DNA from: BCD1 sp942492125
GTDB lineage: Bacteria > Bacteroidota > Bacteroidia > Chitinophagales > Saprospiraceae
Length of the DNA: 64,000 nucleotides
Direction of reading: 5' to 3'
Assembly: GCA_942492125.1 (NCBI GenBank)
Contig: CALODM010000031.1
Coordinates: forward strand, 434,001 to 498,000
This document shows, in pieces, positions 54,864-63,316 of this stretch. Under the pieces are notes generated by a model. The model was not told the DNA's origin. It was given only the letters and a program-made list of their open reading frames with translations, and searched no databases. The first letter of the stretch is position 1; every line of letters starts with the position of its first letter. Made by a program: the position numbers and the translations under genes.

Positions 54864-55283
54864 ATGAAAAGTTCCTTCGCTGCTTTTTGTTTATCTCTTT
54901 TATTCATTTCATCATCGCTTTTTGGACAAGAAGTTCCACAGTGGTTGTTCGGCTCCTGGGAAGGCGTTGGCTACCAGTCGCCAACCAACAGTACCTGGCT
55001 AATTGAATTAAACTATGATATTCTCAACAAATCTTTTTCCATTAATTACCCCAGCCTGGAATGCAGTGGCAACTGGCAATTACTGGAAGCCAAAGACAAC
55101 AGGCTTGTTTTCGTAGAACAAATAACTGACGGACAGGATAAATGCGATAACAATGTAAAGGTCATTGTCAACTATGTGGATGAAGACTATATCAGTGTAG
55201 CTTATTTTCTCCCTAAGCAAATTGATAACGTTGTAGCTTTTTCTGTAATGAAACGAAAACGTAAAAAAATAAAGAAGACTTAA
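54864..55283 (+). CDS. Secreted small beta-barrel-like protein (139 aa), unknown
   Basis: Signal peptide with cleavage near SSLFGQ (residue 22). The mature part (WLFGSWEGVGYQSPTNSTW, FSINYPSLECSGNWQL, NNVKVIVNYVDEDYISVAYF) looks like a lipocalin-type or fatty-acid-binding-type small barrel. The basic tail (KRKRKKIKK) is notable. No family recognised. Ends at a hairpin terminator and is convergent with the SRAP gene. Confidence 0.75.
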   Translation: MKSSFAAFCLSLLFISSSLFGQEVPQWLFGSWEGVGYQSPTNSTWLIELNYDILNKSFSINYPSLECSGNWQLLEAKDNRLVFVEQITDGQDKCDNNVKVIVNYVDEDYISVAYFLPKQIDNVVAFSVMKRKRKKIKKT

Positions 55284-55292
55284 TCTCAAAAT

Positions 55293-55330
55293 AGCGGTAT
55301 GATTCAAAAACTATACCGCTGATTTTCGCC
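55293..55330 (+). terminator. Terminator between secreted protein and SRAP genes
   Basis: AGCGGTAT (55293-55300) pairs with ATACCGCT (55313-55320), 10 nt after the upstream stop, followed by GATTTTCG. Weak T-tract. Confidence 0.65.
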
Positions 55331-55423
55331 CAGATACCGCAAGGGTACTGTGTTCAAAACCAAGTTTCCTTAACTAACAAAACATGAAACCAAAGAGTGA
55401 ACATAATTTTTAAAGACTTCCTC

Positions 55424-56113
55424 CTAAAGACCATCAAATAAAGTAGGCGTTTCTGGAACCTCTTTATGCAAATGTGGAAAATTATTTCTCACCGAATTAA
55501 CTTCAGAGGATACCCTGTAAATATCCAGAATATCATCAGAAGGTGTTTTCAACATTTGTAAAACATGCTCCATAGACTGATCTGATAACCACTCCTGCCA
55601 ACTTTCCTTATTTTCCAAAATTACCGGCACACGATTGTGTACGACTTTCATTTCTTCATTGGGTTCGGTTGTTATTATGGAAAAACTCTTAATGATATTT
55701 TTCCCGTCTGTCCAGCTGTCCCAGATACCGGCCATAACCATCAACCGGTCATCTTTCATCTTAATGCGATAGGGGATTTTCTGAGACGCCAATCTTTTCC
55801 ATTCGTAAAAACTATCCACAACCACCAGACAGCGTCGTTTTTTTATGGGTGTTCGAAAAGAAGGTTTGGATTCAATGCCCTCCATCCTTGCATTGATAAG
55901 CCTGGCTGCTCCAGAAGTATCTTTAGCCCAGTAAGGGATCAGTCCCCATTGGTACAACTGAAGCAGATCGGGTTGGGTATTGGTTATAACATAGCTGTCC
56001 TGGGTAGGCGCTATGTTGTAACTGATCTTCAAATCATCTGTAAATTTGACTTCATCACCGAAGGTTTCTTCAATTTTTTGGGCCGTTACAGCAAACGAAA
56101 AGCGTCCACACAT
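55424..56113 (-). CDS. SRAP domain protein (YedK/HMCES family)
   Basis: Senses abasic sites in single-stranded DNA and forms a covalent DNA link through the N-terminal Cys. Cys 2 (MCGRFSF, exposed after Met removal), N33 (YNIAPTQ), the Glu of DSFYEWKR and the His in VVHNRVPVIL are all present. Length 229 aa is standard. Lies next to the predicted origin region; that link may be coincidental. Confidence 0.93.
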   Translation of the reverse strand: MCGRFSFAVTAQKIEETFGDEVKFTDDLKISYNIAPTQDSYVITNTQPDLLQLYQWGLIPYWAKDTSGAARLINARMEGIESKPSFRTPIKKRRCLVVVDSFYEWKRLASQKIPYRIKMKDDRLMVMAGIWDSWTDGKNIIKSFSIITTEPNEEMKVVHNRVPVILENKESWQEWLSDQSMEHVLQMLKTPSDDILDIYRVSSEVNSVRNNFPHLHKEVPETPTLFDGL

Positions 56114-57703
56114 GTTGAATAAGTATTTATTAACAAGCTAAAAATACGAACTTTATAAAACATTAATTATCAAAGTATTGTAAAATAACTTATCCACACA
56201 GATTTTGTTGGTTTCTGTTGATACGCCCCTCTCTTTTCCACACCAATCCACAAATTGACAAATGTGGCTTGAAACAAATCGGCATAGTGGGAAAATCGGG
56301 GGATAACCGTAGTAGATATTAACATAAAATCATCTTTATCCATAGTGGTGGATAAATAAATTTATCAAGATTGATATAAATAGACCATGTGTGTATAAGT
56401 TTGTAAATTATTAAGGCTCAAGGATTATTTCTGTTAAATCAATGTGAATAAATGGTAAATAATGTTGGCAACTTTATTAAAAAATTTTAGCTGATTTATT
56501 TATCCACGAATTAACATTACTAATAATAATAGGGTTTTTTAAAATTTTATTAATAAGACTATTAAAGAGGGTTATGAAAAACGAAATAAATAAGAACGCC
56601 AAAAGATATGCTAATACCGTAAAGGTGTGGTTGATTGTAGGATTGATCATGATTTTCTTCCAGGTTGTCATTGGCGGAGTTACCCGATTGACGGGATCCG
56701 GTCTTTCCATTACCAAGTGGGAGATCGTAACCGGTACTCTACCGCCTTTAAACGCCGATCAGTGGGAGGAAGCCTTCGATTTGTACAAAGCCACCCCACA
56801 GTACCAAAAGATCAATGAGGGGATGGATATGAAGCAGTTCAAGTTCATTTTCTTCTGGGAATATTTCCACAGGTTGTGGGCAAGACTCATGGGATTTGTG
56901 TTCATTATTCCGTTCTTCATTTTCTGGGCCAGGGGTATGCTGGATAAACCTTTGATGAAAAGGCTTGGGGGAGTGGTGTTTTTGGCTGCAGTGGTGGCTT
57001 CGTTTGGTTGGATCATGGTTGCCAGCGGATTGGTTAACCGACCATGGGTGAATGCCTATAAATTATCGCTCCATTTATCACTGGCCTTTATCCTTTATTG
57101 TTATTTATTGTGGACTATTTTTAAGACGCTTAATGTCCCAAAAGAGGTTATCCACATTAAACTGTTGAAAAGCAGTACATTGACTATTTTGATCATTCTT
57201 ATTGTCCAGATTATTTTAGGAGGAATCAACTCAGGAATGAAGGCCAGTATGTACTATCCTACATGGCCAAATATGAATGGAAGTTTTATTCCGGCAATAC
57301 TGAATAACAGCGCTAATTGGACTGTTGAAAACCTTGTTAATTACGACGATTCTTCCTTCATGCCTGCTTTGATGCAATTTATCCACAGAATAGTAGCTTA
57401 TGTATTGATTGTTAGTGGATTATGGTATTTCATTAAGTTTGTTAAAACTCAGGTTTCCCAAAGATTCAAGGGGGGACTGATCCTTTGGATAACTCTATTG
57501 GTAACACAGGTTTTACTGGGTATATTAACTGTTCTTTTTTCTATTGGTAAGATCCCTGTAGCCTTTGGTGTTTTGCATCAGGCTGGTGCATTATTATTGT
57601 TAAGTACTGTCTTGTTTTTGTTGTATTTACAAGGTAAAACAAACACTTAGTTTTGAGTGTTAACAAGCTGTGGAAAAGTAACTAATCCACAAAGTTTTCC
57701 ACA
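56114..57703. other. Candidate replication origin region with DnaA-box cluster
   Basis: In the 460-bp gap before heme A synthase I see boxes at 56190-56198 (perfect TTATCCACA), 56234-56242, 56336-56344, 56347-56355 (reverse), 56443-56451 (reverse, TTATTCACA), 56500-56508, each with at most one mismatch. More lie in ctaA (57148-57156 and 57379-57387, both perfect) and just after it (57669-57677, 57683-57691, 57695-57703). An AT-rich stretch (56518-56570) follows the first group and could unwind. Two parS sites lie 5 kb to the right. The gap contains no gene. Which boxes are functional is unknown. Confidence 0.6.
56574..57650 (+). CDS. ctaA: Heme A synthase (COX15/CtaA family)
   Basis: Converts heme O to heme A for cytochrome c oxidase. 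Eight hydrophobic helices; the GGVTRLTGSGLSITKW motif after helix 1, FFWEYFHRLWARLMG with a heme His, LHLSLAF, FIHRIVAYVL and GVLHQAGALLLL with the other His residues are intact. Length 358 aa is typical for the type found in Bacteroidota. Two perfect DnaA-like boxes fall inside the coding sequence. Confidence 0.94.
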   Translation: MKNEINKNAKRYANTVKVWLIVGLIMIFFQVVIGGVTRLTGSGLSITKWEIVTGTLPPLNADQWEEAFDLYKATPQYQKINEGMDMKQFKFIFFWEYFHRLWARLMGFVFIIPFFIFWARGMLDKPLMKRLGGVVFLAAVVASFGWIMVASGLVNRPWVNAYKLSLHLSLAFILYCYLLWTIFKTLNVPKEVIHIKLLKSSTLTILIILIVQIILGGINSGMKASMYYPTWPNMNGSFIPAILNNSANWTVENLVNYDDSSFMPALMQFIHRIVAYVLIVSGLWYFIKFVKTQVSQRFKGGLILWITLLVTQVLLGILTVLFSIGKIPVAFGVLHQAGALLLLSTVLFLLYLQGKTNT

Positions 57704-57704
57704 T

Positions 57705-57747
57705 AAAAAAAGGGATCGATACCTCAGATAGGTACGATCCCTTTTTT
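57705..57747. terminator. Bidirectional terminator between ctaA and the aminotransferase-like gene
   Basis: AAAAAAGGGATCG (57706-57718) pairs with CGATCCCTTTTTT (57735-57747) and an inner TACC/GGTA adds four pairs. Poly-U follows the stem on both strands, so it serves both convergent genes. Confidence 0.92.
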
Positions 57748-57765
57748 GTATTATTTAGCTAGCAA

Positions 57766-59010
57766 TCAGACAGAAACAGATTCTGCCATTTTTGCATAAA
57801 CACCTTCTTTAAGTTTTACCGCAACTTCTTTAAAAGCATCAATGGTAATGTTGATTTCTTCTTCGGTGTGTACTGCCGTAGGAATCAATCGAAGTAAAAT
57901 CATGCCTTTAGGAATAACCGGATAAACCACCAGAGAACAGAATATATTGTAATTCTCTCTCATGTCTTTAACCAGCATGGTCGCTTCCGGAATTGAGCCA
58001 TCCATATATACAGGGGTAACACAAGCGTTGGTAGAGCCAATATTAAACCCGTTGTCAACAAGTCCTTTTTGCAGTAATTCTACATTTTTCCAAAGGTTTG
58101 CTTTCAACTCGGGCATGGTTCGTAATAACTCCAACCGTTTCATGGCTCCAATGACCAATGGCATAGGAAGCGATTTGGCAAAAATTTGTGAACGCACGTT
58201 GTACCGGAGATATTCAATAACATCCTTGTCTCCTCCAACGAATGCACCAATACTGGCCATGGATTTGGCAAATGTAGAAAAGTACAGGTCTATATCATCC
58301 TGAACGCCTTGTTCTTCACCGGTACCATATCCGGTTTCTCCCTGGGTGCCAAAACCATGGGCATCATCCACGAGTAAACGGAAATCGAAACGGTCCTTAG
58401 TTTCGACGATCTCTTTTAAAATTCCTTGTTCTCCCCGCATTCCAAAAACACCTTCTGTGATCACAAGAATTCCGCCCCCGCTTTTTTCTGCCAGGACTTT
58501 GGCTTTCTCCATTTGCTTAACAAAGCTGTCAATATCATTGTGTTCAAAAGGCAGACGTTTGCACAGCTGCATCCGGATACCATCATAAATACAGGCGTGA
58601 TTATCTTTGTCGTAGACCACTACATCATGTCGATCCAGCAGTGCATCAATGACTGACATAATTCCCTGGTAGCCAAAATTGAGCAGCATAACTTCTTCTT
58701 TTTTTACGAAGTCTGCCAGTTGGCTTTCCAGTTGTTCATGGTATTTGGTTTCACCGGTCATCATCCGGGCACCCATAGGTGTTGCAAGGCCCCAATCCCT
58801 GGCGGCTTCAGCATCTACTTTTCTTATTTCGGGGTGGTTGGCCAGGCCAAGGTAGTTATTTACACTCCAGACAATTCTTTCTTTTCCCTGGAAATTCATA
58901 CGGCTTCCAATTTCGCCTTCCAGTTTAGGGAAGGTAAAATAACCGTGTGCATAAGAAGCCCATTTTCCTAAAGGACCTCTTTCTTCTCTGAGCTTTTGAA
59001 ATATATCCAT
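57766..59010 (-). CDS. PLP-dependent alpha-oxoamine synthase family protein (SPT/KBL/CFAT-like)
   Basis: Enzyme joining an acyl thioester to an amino acid with loss of CO2 (serine palmitoyltransferase, 2-amino-3-ketobutyrate ligase and cysteate fatty-acyltransferase relatives). H138 stacks on PLP, DDAH (D215-H218) binds the PLP nitrogen, and the internal aldimine Lys is K249 in TFAKSMASIGAF. ATG 59010 fits the family N-terminus; the frame extends upstream but begins with unrelated sequence. Probably makes the sphingoid or sulfonolipid base of the outer membrane (inference). 414 aa. Confidence 0.88.
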   Translation of the reverse strand: MDIFQKLREERGPLGKWASYAHGYFTFPKLEGEIGSRMNFQGKERIVWSVNNYLGLANHPEIRKVDAEAARDWGLATPMGARMMTGETKYHEQLESQLADFVKKEEVMLLNFGYQGIMSVIDALLDRHDVVVYDKDNHACIYDGIRMQLCKRLPFEHNDIDSFVKQMEKAKVLAEKSGGGILVITEGVFGMRGEQGILKEIVETKDRFDFRLLVDDAHGFGTQGETGYGTGEEQGVQDDIDLYFSTFAKSMASIGAFVGGDKDVIEYLRYNVRSQIFAKSLPMPLVIGAMKRLELLRTMPELKANLWKNVELLQKGLVDNGFNIGSTNACVTPVYMDGSIPEATMLVKDMRENYNIFCSLVVYPVIPKGMILLRLIPTAVHTEEEINITIDAFKEVAVKLKEGVYAKMAESVSV

Positions 59011-59215
59011 TATAGCTGCGTTTAATTTTCTTTTAATTATATCCAGGTGCTTTGAAAATTCTGTATTCACCTGGGGTTGAATGAGATGCAAAATTAGCCA
59101 TTGGCCGGCAATAAACGGTTTTATTAAGTTGTTTATTTTTTCGCTTAATACGGTGTCAAACCAGCCATAGCCGGAGAAATGATGAGAAGAAGCGTAAAAT
59201 AATCGAATAAGAAGT

Positions 59216-59749
59216 TTACCAGATTTTCCTGGCTTTAGTGTCGTCGACCCATTGACTCCATTTTTTGTTATAGGTATGGATCTCTTCTGTAGGGTTACCG
59301 TTTTTGTCCACAACCTTATTTCCACGGTTGATCCATTCAAAAATACTGCCGTACAAATTATGCACATCCGTATATCCCATTTTCTGTAGTCGCTCTCCTA
59401 TTTTTTCGCTGCGATAACCTACGGAACAATAGACGACAATCTTAGCGTCTTTCGGCAAACCCTTGAGAGTGCTTTTTTCTAATTTGTTATAGCCAATATA
59501 TTGTGCACCTGCTATATGACTGATTTCGTATTCTTCTTTTTCTCTGGCATCCAGAATGACTACATTTTCCTGTTCCTTTTTTAACTGGTCAACATCCATT
59601 ACCGGAATGCTGTAACTCAATAACTGGTCAACTTTTTTATCAAAATCACTATTCATGCAATTGGCATTATCCGGTCGGTTCTGTTGTCCACAGCACAAAA
59701 AAGGAATACAAAAACTGGTTAGAAAAAAAATGTGTTTAATAAATTTCAT
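59216..59749 (-). CDS. Rhodanese-like lipoprotein
   Basis: Lipoprotein-type signal with Cys at 19-20 (FLCCGQ), then one rhodanese domain with catalytic Cys 108 in VYCSVGYRSE and the ILDAREKEEYEISHI motif. The C-terminal IHTYNKKWSQWV tail is typical of exported rhodaneses in this phylum. Located in the periplasm; sulfurtransferase or other thiol role. Monocistronic. Confidence 0.9.
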   Translation of the reverse strand: MKFIKHIFFLTSFCIPFLCCGQQNRPDNANCMNSDFDKKVDQLLSYSIPVMDVDQLKKEQENVVILDAREKEEYEISHIAGAQYIGYNKLEKSTLKGLPKDAKIVVYCSVGYRSEKIGERLQKMGYTDVHNLYGSIFEWINRGNKVVDKNGNPTEEIHTYNKKWSQWVDDTKARKIW

Positions 59750-59810
59750 GATTTATGCTTTATGTTGATTTTGACGTTTAATTCTAAAAAGGGGTACAAG
59801 TTTAAAACGA

Positions 59811-60899
59811 TCAATAAAGTTGTAATGGGCCACGGCCAACCTCATCCTTTATCCATTGGCCATTTTCACAAAAAGGAAGTAGATCTGAAGCAATAAACCC
59901 CTGAACCGTTTTTTTTATTTCATCCGGAAATAAGAGATGTAAATTAGGACCTGCATCCAGACTGAAGTACAATGGAAGTTTCATTTCTTTTCGAAATTCC
60001 TGAACCTTTTCGATCAACGTCAGTGTATTGGGTTTGATCAGGATATAAGGTGGATTTGAACACATCATTAAGGCATGTAATACCAGGGCTTCACTTTCTG
60101 CCATTTTACCGAAGGCGTCTGCATCCCCTTGTTGTAAAATGTGTTTTAAATTACGCAATCTATTACGGGCTTGCTTGTACCTGTTTTCTGCATAAATATT
60201 TTCATCCATCAATCCATGGCCTGCCCGGCTTGAAACAGATTTTTCACCTTTGCTGACAATAAGGATATCATCGTGGTAAGTCTTGAATATTTCGTGGGTA
60301 TCTTCTACAGGAATGGCAAACAGATCAGAAGATTCTGCCCACTCAGGATTTTCTCCCCAAAGAGCAAGGTTCGGATAAATTGATCTGCAAGCACTTCCGG
60401 AACCAAGTCGGGCAACGAAAGACGCTTTTTTTCTAAATTCTGTATCATTATCAAGCGTTCCAAAAAAACGATGTTCCAGACTACATAGACATAAAGCCAG
60501 GGCACTCATGCCTGAGGCAGAGGAAGCTATTCCTGCGGAATGTGGGAATGAGTTTGTTGATGTTATTTCAAAATGGAGTTGCCTTATAAATGGAAAAATA
60601 TCCAGGATGCTTTCAAAGAACTTTACCGTTTTATTTTTGAAAGTTTCATTTGGACTACCATCAAAAATGAAATTGACAGAAATGTCGTGTGATGCAGCAG
60701 CTTTTGGTTTATAGGAAATGGTAGTCTCAGAATAAGCATTTTCGAGCGTAAAGCTGATGGATGGATTTTTCGGTAGTTGAATGCCATGCTTACCCCAATA
60801 TTTTATGATGGCAATATTGGAAGGACTGCGCCAGGAAATCTTTCCTTCTTCCTCTTTGGCGGATTCGATGATGAGTTGTGGATTTTTATAATCGAGCAT
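59811..60899 (-). CDS. mvaD: Diphosphomevalonate decarboxylase
   Basis: GHMP-superfamily enzyme making IPP from mevalonate diphosphate with ATP. WRSPSNIAIIKYWGKHG, the glycine/serine ATP loop HSAGIASSASGMSAL, GSGSACRSIYPNLALW and the C-terminal SLDAGPNLHLLFP motif are intact. 362 aa from ATG 60899; an in-frame ATG at 60920 is also possible. Together with the idi2-like gene at 27 kb it indicates the mevalonate pathway. Confidence 0.94.
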   Translation of the reverse strand: MLDYKNPQLIIESAKEEEGKISWRSPSNIAIIKYWGKHGIQLPKNPSISFTLENAYSETTISYKPKAAASHDISVNFIFDGSPNETFKNKTVKFFESILDIFPFIRQLHFEITSTNSFPHSAGIASSASGMSALALCLCSLEHRFFGTLDNDTEFRKKASFVARLGSGSACRSIYPNLALWGENPEWAESSDLFAIPVEDTHEIFKTYHDDILIVSKGEKSVSSRAGHGLMDENIYAENRYKQARNRLRNLKHILQQGDADAFGKMAESEALVLHALMMCSNPPYILIKPNTLTLIEKVQEFRKEMKLPLYFSLDAGPNLHLLFPDEIKKTVQGFIASDLLPFCENGQWIKDEVGRGPLQLY

Positions 60900-61042
60900 A
60901 AGATTATGAAGTTTTAACAAAGATATATTTTTCGGCTTTCAAGATCAGGAAAAAAAACACCAAAACATATTTATATTTTTTAGATATAAATATGTTTTAA
61001 TTCGTTTTTTCTTTGTCATATTTAACGTTAAAAAAAAACGAA

Positions 61043-61116
61043 ATTTTCTCGTGTTCACACAGGAAGAGAGCCTTGGTCATCCTACAGTCTGTGAAATACG
61101 GGAAACACGAGAAAAT
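61043..61116. repeat. Long inverted repeat with 13-bp perfect arms
   Basis: ATTTTCTCGTGTT (61043-61055) and AACACGAGAAAAT (61104-61116) are perfect complements around a 48-nt loop with a CACAG/CTGTG pair inside. It is unaccompanied by a T-run. Could be a DNA cruciform/protein site or a small non-autonomous element remnant. Confidence 0.7.
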
Positions 61117-61650
61117 ACAAATTTTCTAATTCAGAAAATATTCATCACTTCTGGGGTTATATTTTTAATTTTCAATGAAACAATATTGTCAGTTTTATGA
61201 ACAAGTTGCCGGCTGGATAGTTGATTGTAAGATTGAGTAATCATTTTGATTTTCTATTTTTGTCAAAACTTATGACTTGAATCTGATTGAATATTCTTAG
61301 GATCAAAAAAGGGGGGACATAATTATTTTGAAGTCGATAGGAATTTGGATTTAATCAAATTGGAAGGTTTTTAATTTTATGTTATTGATGGTCTTAATTG
61401 GTATTCCATGATTTGAACGTCTTTCAAAAGGAGTATTCGAGATTGATAATGAAATTTTTTGATTCTGTCTGTTGCCAGGCAGTTATTCCCTTCACTCATT
61501 ATTAAGAATAGTTTATCCGAAACTGCCTCCTGCGATCATCAGGCAGGTCTGTTTATGAAATTGTTAGCCACTTCGTTTTCTGCCTGGCGGCATACAGGTT
61601 CCAATCATTAATTGTTTTTAAAACAGATGAAATAATAAGATCAATTACAA

Positions 61651-61666
61651 TGTTCCACGTGGAACA
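61651..61666. other. parS site 1
   Basis: TGTTCCACGTGGAACA, a perfect 16-bp palindrome matching the ParB-binding parS consensus. It lies in the intergenic region between mvaD and the threonine operon, within a 20-bp palindrome including flanks. Confidence 0.88.
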
Positions 61667-61870
61667 TTCTGGGTTCAAATCAGCCTTCCGGGGTGAAATG
61701 TATTTTTTAGATATTGACTTTTTAGTAGATAAACTTACCCTGGAATCCCATAAATGACTATGTTGGAGATTATAAAAGCGGCACAAATTTTAATAGAATT
61801 ATCAATTATGCAAGTCATCAAAAATCAAATAGAGGAGTGGTATAGGAAATAAATATGGCATAATAGTAAA

Positions 61871-61914
61871 AAAAGAAGAGCATCGATCTAACTACCGGTC
61901 GATGCTCTTCTTTT
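61871..61914. terminator. Strong terminator of the threonine operon
   Basis: AAAAGAAGAGCATCGA (61871-61886) pairs perfectly with TCGATGCTCTTCTTTT (61899-61914) around a 12-nt loop; U-runs follow on both strands. It lies 53 bp past the thrC stop. Confidence 0.94.
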
Positions 61915-61967
61915 TTTTCTAAGTAAGAAGGAAGCTTTTTTATCTTTGAATGAATGGAGTTTGATCC

Positions 61968-63293
61968 TTACGCAAAGGTTTTTAGCAATAATTCTTTGAA
62001 TGGATCGTATGCTGTCGACATCAAATGAGCCTCTTTTTTAAGCGAGGATAGCCGACTTAATCTTTCCGGGATATAGATTTTCTCCCCCAGTATATCTTCC
62101 ATGTCATCTTTGAATTTAGAAGGATGGGCGGTCTCTAATATGATACCAGTAGTATTTGGATTATCTTTTTGGTAAGCTTTTAGTGCCAAATAGCCAACTG
62201 CCCCATGGGGATCTATCGTATAGTTATATGATTCTTTGACTTCTTTGACTGCTTTTCTGGTCTCTTTATCATTAAAGGCGTAGCCTGAAATAGCATCTTT
62301 CATCATGTTCCACGTGGAACATTCATCTCCGTTTACGGCCTTATATATGTCCAGCATTCGGGCGAAGTTAGAGGGATTTCCTACATCCATGGCGTTGGAA
62401 ATCGTACGAATAGAAGGTCTTGGGGTGAATTTTCCACTCTTTAAATAACCGGGGACAACATCATTTACATTGGTTGCGGCAATGAAGTGATGTGCCGGAA
62501 GACCCATTTTTTGAGCCAGGAGTCCGGCCGTAAGGTTGCCAAAGTTACCACTGGGAATACAAAAAACAACATCATGATCCATTCCCTGAACTTGTTTCCA
62601 GGCCTCGAAATAGTAAAAGGATTGAGGAATAAGACGAGCTATATTAATGGAGTTTGCCGAACTTAATTGTAAGTGTTGGTTCAATTCTTTATCCAGGAAA
62701 GCCTGTTTTACCAATGCCTGGCAATCATCAAATGTACCTTCTACCTCCAGGGCTGTAATGTTTTTGCCAAGTGTGGTGAGTTGTTTTTCCTGCAGATGAC
62801 TGACCTTACCGGAAGGGTATAGGATGACAACCTGTATTCCCGGTGTGTCAAAAAAACCTGCGGCAACAGCACCTCCGGTATCTCCTGAAGTAGCTACTAA
62901 AATAATCAGTTCCTTAGATTCTCCCTGGTAAAAATAGCTCATCAGACGGGACATGAACCGGGCACCGAAGTCCTTAAAAGCTAAGGAAGGACCATGAAAC
63001 AACTCGAGTATGTGTTTGTCTTTATCCAGTTTTACTACCGGTGCCGGAAAATTAATGGCTTCTTCGATAATCGATTTTGTCTTGTTCTCGGGAATACTTC
63101 CCTGGAATAGCGCTTTGCAAACTTCAAATCCGATGGCCTCAAAGCTATAATCGGATATATTTTCAAAGAATGATTGAGGAAGCTTTGGTACTACCGAGGG
63201 CATAAATAATCCTTTATCCTCAGGTAAACCTTTTAAAACGGCCTCCTTTAAACTGACAATGTTTGATGGATTATTAGTGGAATATAGTTGCAT
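61968..63293 (-). CDS. thrC: Threonine synthase
   Basis: Final step of threonine biosynthesis, converting O-phosphohomoserine to threonine with PLP. The PLP Lys is in LFHGPSLAFKDFGARF, VATSGDTGGAVAAGF and IPSGNFGNLTAGLLA are the phosphate/PLP loops. 441 aa. It follows thrB with a 23-nt gap and is read on the minus strand. Its codons for ECSTWNM contain a perfect parS (62306-62321). Confidence 0.96.
   Translation of the reverse strand: MQLYSTNNPSNIVSLKEAVLKGLPEDKGLFMPSVVPKLPQSFFENISDYSFEAIGFEVCKALFQGSIPENKTKSIIEEAINFPAPVVKLDKDKHILELFHGPSLAFKDFGARFMSRLMSYFYQGESKELIILVATSGDTGGAVAAGFFDTPGIQVVILYPSGKVSHLQEKQLTTLGKNITALEVEGTFDDCQALVKQAFLDKELNQHLQLSSANSINIARLIPQSFYYFEAWKQVQGMDHDVVFCIPSGNFGNLTAGLLAQKMGLPAHHFIAATNVNDVVPGYLKSGKFTPRPSIRTISNAMDVGNPSNFARMLDIYKAVNGDECSTWNMMKDAISGYAFNDKETRKAVKEVKESYNYTIDPHGAVGYLALKAYQKDNPNTTGIILETAHPSKFKDDMEDILGEKIYIPERLSRLSSLKKEAHLMSTAYDPFKELLLKTFA
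62306..62321. other. parS site 2 inside thrC
   Basis: A second perfect TGTTCCACGTGGAACA, 640 bp from the first, within the thrC coding sequence. Chromosomal parS are often in genes near the origin. Confidence 0.88.
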
Positions 63294-63316
63294 GTTAAGC
63301 TTGTTTTGTGTAACTA

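Larger units (their letters stand above)
60900..61967. other. About 1.05-kb intergenic region with parS and an inverted repeat
   Basis: I see no supportable gene. The region contains a 13-bp inverted repeat (61043-61116), one parS palindrome (61651-61666), and the strong terminator (61871-61914). A 77-codon frame on the minus strand (61553-61786) reads through the parS but has no other support. Confidence 0.6.

Noticed and set aside
59011..59367. Extended N-terminus of the alpha-oxoamine synthase homologue
   Set aside because: The 119 extra residues have no family similarity and overlap the rhodanese gene region; ATG 59010 fits homologues.
61661..61680. GGGTTCAAATC resembling a tRNA T-arm near parS
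   Set aside because: The flanking bases do not form the T-stem or an acceptor stem, so no tRNA is supported.
61553..61786. 77-codon minus-strand frame between mvaD and thrC
   Set aside because: Its sequence includes the parS palindrome (PECSTWN) and has no domain-like features; the overlap with parS makes it look accidental.
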